A DNA stretch of 9,807 nt from positions 1 through 9,807 of the forward strand of contig JAKAYZ010000030.1 of the NCBI GenBank assembly GCA_021816165.1. The letters are read 5' to 3'. A program made the position numbers and the translations under genes. Source of the stretch: Planctomycetota bacterium (lineage in GTDB: Bacteria; Planctomycetota; Phycisphaerae; WQYP01). The notes beneath the pieces are model-generated. The model made no database searches and was not told the origin of the DNA. It saw only the letters and a program-made list of their open reading frames with translations. Shown here piece after piece: positions 5,701 through 9,807 of the stretch (positions are counted from its first letter, which is position 1; each line of letters starts with the position of its first letter).

Positions 5701-6921
5701 ATGCATCGATTTATTCAGAACCGTATGTGCAGCCGGCGAAAGATTTTGACCGCTGGTGTTTCCTTGGCGGCCTCTGCCGCGTGCCTGCAATTGGCGCGGG
5801 GGGCAGCGGGGTTGACGGACGACCAGCAACACCGGCGCGAGGCGGTCAGGCGGTATCTCGGGAAGCAACACTGGAAGCCACGCGGGTGTATTTATGTTCC
5901 CGCCCGTGCCTGGAACGATTATCAAACGTGGCGTAATTACGACCCGCACGAGGCGAGGCGCGACATCGGTTTTGCGCGGCGGTTGGGTATCAATGCCTTC
6001 CGCGTATGGCTGAGTTATGAATTCTGGCTGCATGACGCCGATGCCCTGCTGTCCCATTTTAATGATTTTTTAACGGCGTGTGCTGCGGCCGGCATCCGTG
6101 TCATGCCCGACCTCTTTGAAAGCGACGGAGTCGAACCGACGAAAGCCAATTTGAACGACACCAATCCGTGGACGGCCTCGGACGTGGTCTCTCCAGCCAC
6201 CAAGGTGGTGAATGACAAACGCCTGTGGGGAAAGCCCATGGAGTATGTGCAGTGGTTCATGCATCACTTTGGCAATGACCGGCGACTGCTGGCGATAGAG
6301 GTGGATAACGAACCGTGGGCACCGTGGCGCATGATATTTGCCCGGGAAGTCATGCGCGTAGCCCGCCGCGCCAACGGAGTTGTCCCCTTAACGGTGGGCG
6401 GTAACCGCACGGCCCAGAGCATGTATTTTTTGAATGACGGTATCGATATATTGCAGACTCACTGTAACTTTCCGCTGACGGCGGCGGCGGTGCGGAATCG
6501 AATCCATGGTGAAATTACGATTCCGCAGATGGTACTGGATATGCCCATCTGGATGACGGAGTGGCAGCGGCTGCGCCCGCACGGCAGCGGCTGGGGCGGC
6601 GGGCATCTGCAGGGGAATGCGTGGCAGCCGGATTACCGGTCGATGGCACCATTGGTGCATCATGCTGAGATCGGCAATTTTTTCTGGAGCCTGATGCTCA
6701 AGCCGGCGTGGCTGCTGGTACAACGGCATGAAGGAACGATTTCTGGCGTATTTCATGAGGATGGGCGGGTTTGGAGCAATGCCGATGCGCGGGCCATTTC
6801 ACAAAATCCAGCTTTTCATGCCCCTGAATTGAAGGCGTGGCCAACATGGGCCCACGCCATCCCCAGGAAACTCGGGCTGCCAGTCAAGATCGCTGGCGAC
6901 ACCACGCAAAAAAGCCCGTAA
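5701..6921 (+). CDS. Tat-exported GH5-like (clan GH-A) glycoside hydrolase
   Basis: 406 residues. The N-terminus has a twin-arginine signal, CSRRKILTAGVSLAASAA (residues 10-27), with a likely cleavage soon after residue 35, so the folded enzyme is exported. The start may be Met1 or Met9; GGTGAG upstream of 5701 favours Met1. The mature part shows clan GH-A TIM-barrel marks: GINAFRVWLSYEFWL (96-110), GIRVMPDLFE (131-140), LLAIEVDNEPWAPW (196-209) with N203-E204 as acid/base, and PIWMTEWQR (282-290) with E287 as nucleophile. Near the C-terminal end, FFWSLMLKP and GVFHEDGRVWS follow, as in GH5-like proteins. The substrate cannot be told from sequence; a beta-linked polysaccharide such as a mannan or glucan would be usual. 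It lies 43 bases after the SRAP gene, but the functions are unrelated. Confidence 0.87.
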   Translation: MHRFIQNRMCSRRKILTAGVSLAASAACLQLARGAAGLTDDQQHRREAVRRYLGKQHWKPRGCIYVPARAWNDYQTWRNYDPHEARRDIGFARRLGINAFRVWLSYEFWLHDADALLSHFNDFLTACAAAGIRVMPDLFESDGVEPTKANLNDTNPWTASDVVSPATKVVNDKRLWGKPMEYVQWFMHHFGNDRRLLAIEVDNEPWAPWRMIFAREVMRVARRANGVVPLTVGGNRTAQSMYFLNDGIDILQTHCNFPLTAAAVRNRIHGEITIPQMVLDMPIWMTEWQRLRPHGSGWGGGHLQGNAWQPDYRSMAPLVHHAEIGNFFWSLMLKPAWLLVQRHEGTISGVFHEDGRVWSNADARAISQNPAFHAPELKAWPTWAHAIPRKLGLPVKIAGDTTQKSP

Positions 6922-6952
6922 AAACGCGCATTCCAACGGTCATGCACCACTA

Positions 6953-7054
6953 ATGCACCACGCCGACCCGGAACTCGACGCCATCATCGTGGCATGGCCC
7001 GAACTGCCTGATGCCATGCGGCGGGCGATACTCGCTTTGATAGGCTCTATCTGA
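6953..7054 (+). pseudogene. 33-codon fragment resembling a recombinase C-terminal tail
   Basis: ATG 6953 begins MHHADPELDAIIVAWPELPD and ends with MRRAILALIGSI. The pattern D-P-x-L-x-x-(9)-W-P-x-L-P-x-x-(x)-R-x-x-I-L-A-L is one I associate with the extreme C-terminus of integrase/tyrosine recombinase proteins in Planctomycetota genomes. The frame is open further upstream (NGHAPL before the Met), but that DNA also encodes the end of the glycosidase. There is no Shine-Dalgarno sequence. Either a relic left at an integration boundary or a tiny independent gene; I favour a relic. Confidence 0.35.
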
Positions 7055-7086
7055 CCGACCCTATAAAACCCAAATTTCTTCAAGGC

Positions 7087-7125
7087 AAAAAATGCCCGAC
7101 CGGTCAATCACCATGGGCAATTTTT
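7087..7125. terminator. Possible bidirectional terminator
   Basis: An A-run plus TGCCC (to 7097) faces GGGCA plus a T-run (7115-7125) across a 17-base loop. The A/T flanks allow termination in either direction. The loop is long, so it is weak. Confidence 0.3.
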
Positions 7126-7138
7126 CGCGATATTTTAA

Positions 7139-7162
7139 GTGGCAGTACCCCCACACTGCCAC
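7139..7162. repeat. Inverted repeat GTGGCAG / CTGCCAC
   Basis: A perfect 7-base stem with a C-rich 10-base loop (TACCCCCACA), standing alone in AT-rich DNA with no T-run after it. It may be a protein-binding site or an RNA hairpin. Confidence 0.45.
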
Positions 7163-7207
7163 ATTCCAGCACGATATTTCTGCCAACCAAATTGGTCTAA
7201 CACCGAG

Positions 7208-7226
7208 AAAATCGAAAGATTTTTTT
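7208..7226 (+). terminator. AT-rich hairpin with GAAA tetraloop and T-run
   Basis: AAAATC, loop GAAA, GATTTT, then three more Ts. It has the shape of an intrinsic terminator, but the stem is mostly A-T and therefore weak. Confidence 0.35.
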
Positions 7227-7405
7227 AATGGAGAAATATACACGGTTACCTTTGCTTTTTTTTATATGACAATCAGGAAACAGGCCACCAGACGGCATTT
7301 TTCGCACCCACCACACATGCAAAAGATACAGAATTGAAAATTACTAGGATGTGGCACATCGAAAATAGATGGCGACAAAGCATAGGCGTAGGATTTGGGT
7401 ATTGA

Positions 7406-7425
7406 CCGGCGTAGTCCGGCGTCAG
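7406..7425. promoter_or_regulatory. Tandem 10-base repeat, possible operator
   Basis: CCGGCGTAGT is followed directly by CCGGCGTCAG: seven identical bases repeated with a period of about one DNA helix turn. It runs into the Shine-Dalgarno sequence of the alpA-like gene, so a bound protein could block transcription or, in RNA form, translation. Autoregulation by the alpA-like protein is a guess. Confidence 0.4.
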
Positions 7426-7436
7426 GAGGTTTACCC

Positions 7437-7643
7437 ATGCGTCACCCGAAGCCAACCGACAATGTGCTGCTGGATGCCAGACAGACGGCCACGCTGCTGG
7501 GCATATGCCCACGAACCGTCTGGAAGATGGCCGCCGCCAAGCAACTGCCACCGCCGGTCTACGTCACGCCGCGTGCGCCGCGATGGGTGCGTGCTGAACT
7601 CGATGCCGCCATCGACCGCATGCAGTCTGCCCGCAACCAATGA
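7437..7643 (+). CDS. AlpA/excisionase-type helix-turn-helix protein
   Basis: 68 residues from ATG 7437, chosen for the strong Shine-Dalgarno sequence AGGAGGT at 7424-7430, six bases before it. The protein reads LLDARQTATLLGICPRTVWK (residues 10-29), then MAAAKQLPPPVYVTPRAPRW (30-49), and ends VRAELDAAIDRMQS. This is the HTH_17 winged-helix layout of AlpA, Xis and torI-like proteins: helix-turn-helix (ARQTATLLGICPRTVWKM), a wing (LPPPV), a basic patch, then the W-x-x-x-(E/D)-(L/I) helix. Such proteins regulate the integrase gene or act as excision directionality factors of phages, satellites and integrative elements. It lies 60 bases before the primase gene and is probably co-transcribed with it. 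Confidence 0.85.
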   Translation: MRHPKPTDNVLLDARQTATLLGICPRTVWKMAAAKQLPPPVYVTPRAPRWVRAELDAAIDRMQSARNQ

Positions 7644-7651
7644 GAAAACAA

Positions 7652-7684
7652 TGCCGGGTGCTTGCACCAACATGACACCCGGCA
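7652..7684 (+). promoter_or_regulatory. Hairpin in the spacer between the alpA-like and primase genes
   Basis: TGCCGGGTG (7652-7660) pairs perfectly with CACCCGGCA (7676-7684) across a 15-base loop. A second pairing, GGTGC with GCACC, shares bases of the left arm and would exclude the first. No T-run follows, so a simple terminator is unlikely. It ends nine bases before the GAGG Shine-Dalgarno sequence of the primase gene and could tune its expression. Confidence 0.45.
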
Positions 7685-7703
7685 AATATATTGAGGTACC
7701 TAT

Positions 7704-9807
7704 ATGATAGCACATAATAGCCCAGTTGCCCATAACCCCACACACGAATACATATGTTCACTGATTGATGGCGGATGGGCGGTAATCCCCATCGCAATCC
7801 GGAGCAAAGCCCCAAGCATCGCGGGCTGGCAAAAGCTGTGCATCAGGGCCGCCGACGTGCCGCGATACTTTGGCAATACGCCGTGCAACATTGGCGTGCT
7901 GCTAGGTGAGCCATCAGGCGGGTTGGTGGATATCGATATTGATGACGCCGACGCACTGGCACTGGCCGCCGACCATCTGCCGCCCACGCCATGCGTTTTT
8001 GGCCGCGCGAGCAAACCGCGTAGTCACTGGTTGTACCGGGTTGATGATTGTGGCCGCCACGCGAAAGCATCGACGGGTGCGGGCCAGATCGAGTATAGAT
8101 CGACCGGCAATCAAACGGTCATACCCGACAGCGTACACCCATCGGGTGAACCTATTGAATGGTGCGGTGCCGGGTGCGGTGAACCGGCCAAGGTTACACG
8201 GGCCGAACTCATACGCTGCATTACCGCGTTGGCAAACGCCGTGCGAACAAAGAATGGTTTGCCACCTATCGCGGATGGCGGTACCGACGGACGTGCGGCG
8301 ACGCCGACCCGCACCATCACGGTGTACGACGCGGATGACACTGGCACCATCAGGGGCAAACGCGAGCAAGCGGTGCCGGGTGCGTCCCAAGCGGAGATAG
8401 ATGATGCCATATGCTGCGCCGTGCGTGATGCAGCAACGAATGGCGGCCGCAACGACCGTGGCTTCCGGCTGGCGTGCTGGCTGCGGGATCACTATATCCC
8501 GGAGGATGATGCCATCCGACACATAACCACATATCAATCTCGCGTACCGCAAGGTGCCGACCGGTATGAGCGATATGAAGCTATCGCCAGCGTGCGGTCT
8601 GCCTACACCCATGCACCATCACCCATATGTGGCGACCGGCTACCCACTGACGTGGGCAACGCACACGAACTGGCGACTATGTTTGGCGGGCAGATACTAT
8701 ATGTTGTAGGCAGCGGCTGGCACACCTACACCGGCACGCGATGGGAGCGCGATATCGATGGCCACCGAATGCTGCGATACGCGACAACCACCACCCGGAT
8801 GATGATGCTTTCCGGCGACAAACACTACGCCGCACATGGTCAGCGTAGCCAACAGATTGCACGCCTGCGGGCGATGGTTGACCTTGCTGCGACCGTAGAC
8901 GGTATGTCGGTACCGCCGGACGAGATGGATGCTGACCCGTGGATGCTGAATGTTTGTAACGGACTACTAAATTTGCGGACACGCGAGCTAATACCACATG
9001 ATCACACCCAGCGTGTGACCCGGCTGGCCGATGTCGAGTATGACCCGGCTGCCACATGCCCAGTATTTGATGCATTCCTCGACACTATCTTTGCGGGCAA
9101 TCAGGCGATGATCGAGTATGTACTGCGGCTGCTCGGATATTGTTTGACCGGCGATACGCGGATGCAGATATTGCCGATATTTTTTGGTGACGGAGCCAAC
9201 GGTAAAGGCACACTGCTTACTGCGGTATCCGCGATGATGGGCGATTACGCGGGTGCGGCGGCGACCGACTTGTTGATGGCAAGCCGCCAGCAGCAGCATC
9301 CGACGGATATGGCCGACTTGCAGGGCCGACGGCTGTTTGTGGCGCGGGAAACCGAGCAAGGCAGGCGACTCAATATGCAACGTGTCAAGGAACTGACTGG
9401 TGAGGCGACGATCAAAGCACGCCGCATGCATCAGGATTTTTTCGAGTTTAGGCGAACGTGTAAAATCATCCTGCAGACCAACAATAAACCAGTGGTGCGT
9501 GAGAATTCGGAAGCGGTGCGACGCCGACTGCGGCTGGTGCCGTTCAACGTGACCATACCCGAAGCCCAGCGCGACGCCGAACTCGATGCCAAGCTGCGGG
9601 CTGAATCGGCTGGCATATTGAACCGGCTGCTGGCGGGGTTACATCAATGGATGGCCGACGGATTGCCGGAGCCAGACGCGGTGCGGCTAACCACTGAACT
9701 GTACCATGCCGACTCCGACCCGATTGCGGGGTTTATCGACGCCCGCTGTGCACGTGGTGGTGAGTTGGCGTGTGCACCGTTTGCCGAGGTTCGCCGAGCG
9801 TACAAAG
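7704..9807 (+). CDS. Prim-pol plus D5/P4-type helicase (replication primase), 3' end outside the window
   Basis: An uninterrupted frame of 701 codons with no stop, starting at ATG 7704 with GAGG at 7693-7696. The N-terminal part is a bifunctional primase/polymerase domain: GWQKL, NIGVLLGEPSGG, the metal-binding GLVDIDIDDAD (D76, D78, D80), RSHWLYRV with H108, and IEYRSTGNQTVIPDSVHPSG. A D5_N-type linker follows (for example WMLNVCNGLLNLRT). Then comes a superfamily 3-like AAA+ helicase: Walker A GDGANGKGT (495-503), Walker B region RRLFVARETEQGRRL, sensor 1 KIILQTNNKPVV (about Q591-N594), and the arginine-finger segment RRRLRLVPF (606-614). Such proteins prime and unwind DNA to start replication of P4-like satellites, phages and plasmids. 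With the alpA-like gene upstream it marks a replication module of an integrated element. Confidence 0.93.
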   Translation, partial: MIAHNSPVAHNPTHEYICSLIDGGWAVIPIAIRSKAPSIAGWQKLCIRAADVPRYFGNTPCNIGVLLGEPSGGLVDIDIDDADALALAADHLPPTPCVFGRASKPRSHWLYRVDDCGRHAKASTGAGQIEYRSTGNQTVIPDSVHPSGEPIEWCGAGCGEPAKVTRAELIRCITALANAVRTKNGLPPIADGGTDGRAATPTRTITVYDADDTGTIRGKREQAVPGASQAEIDDAICCAVRDAATNGGRNDRGFRLACWLRDHYIPEDDAIRHITTYQSRVPQGADRYERYEAIASVRSAYTHAPSPICGDRLPTDVGNAHELATMFGGQILYVVGSGWHTYTGTRWERDIDGHRMLRYATTTTRMMMLSGDKHYAAHGQRSQQIARLRAMVDLAATVDGMSVPPDEMDADPWMLNVCNGLLNLRTRELIPHDHTQRVTRLADVEYDPAATCPVFDAFLDTIFAGNQAMIEYVLRLLGYCLTGDTRMQILPIFFGDGANGKGTLLTAVSAMMGDYAGAAATDLLMASRQQQHPTDMADLQGRRLFVARETEQGRRLNMQRVKELTGEATIKARRMHQDFFEFRRTCKIILQTNNKPVVRENSEAVRRRLRLVPFNVTIPEAQRDAELDAKLRAESAGILNRLLAGLHQWMADGLPEPDAVRLTTELYHADSDPIAGFIDARCARGGELACAPFAEVRRAYK

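Larger units (their letters stand above)
7055..7436. other. AT-rich non-coding leader before the alpA-like gene
   Basis: 382 bases without a supported gene, clearly more AT-rich than either side, with T-runs at 7220-7226 and 7256-7263. It contains at least three hairpins and a tandem repeat, listed separately. This would suit a control region, a small RNA, an attachment site or a replication origin, but none of these can be chosen from sequence alone. Confidence 0.5.

Noticed and set aside
7914..8612. Minus-strand 232-residue frame, with a 164-residue plus-strand frame in the same region
   Set aside because: Both lie inside the primase gene, whose frame carries prim-pol motifs through the whole stretch; the high GC content keeps antisense frames open.
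1..9807. CRISPR array or long tandem repeats
   Set aside because: No regularly spaced repeat was found; the only tandem repeat is the short pair at 7406-7425, and the only longer repeat is the IS end pair.

Overview
This window looks like a patchwork of accessory DNA beside a tRNA gene. It starts inside a tRNA-Ser(GGA) gene and ends inside a phage- or satellite-type primase-helicase gene. The base composition, the transposase style (N-terminus MSSNPPRRNY), the free-standing prim-pol/D5 primase and the Tat-exported clan GH-A glycosidase would suit a Planctomycetota-like bacterium. That placement is an impression, not a demonstration. No rRNA or CRISPR array was seen.

Left part (1-1580): the tRNA-Ser, about 230 bases without a clear gene, then a PD-(D/E)XK nuclease-like gene. 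Its N-terminal part appears to lie in another frame (309-434), consistent with a 1-base deletion in a CCCC run. An intrinsic terminator follows the gene.

Middle part (1621-4846): two decayed copies of the same insertion-sequence end, both on the minus strand, bracket about 2.7 kb. Just inside each copy is a fragment of an older minus-strand defence-type operon: the C-terminal end of a SNF2-type helicase (4142-4477) and the middle of a DUF4391-like protein (1863-2205). Between the fragments, on the plus strand, is an intact and tightly packed three-gene operon: a TIGR04255-family protein and two small proteins of unknown function. A good sigma70-like promoter precedes it. This cassette is the best candidate for an undescribed system.

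Right-middle part (5067-7054): an SRAP (YedK/HMCES-type) gene with an unusual substitution in its NARAE motif, a Tat-exported GH5-like glycoside hydrolase, and a 33-codon fragment that resembles the C-terminal tail of a recombinase.

Right end (7055-9807): an AT-rich non-coding leader with several hairpins, an AlpA/excisionase-type helix-turn-helix gene with a strong Shine-Dalgarno sequence, a hairpin-bearing spacer, and a long prim-pol plus D5/P4-type helicase gene that runs off the window. These look like the control and replication module of an integrated element. Its integrase and its second attachment site are not visible here.
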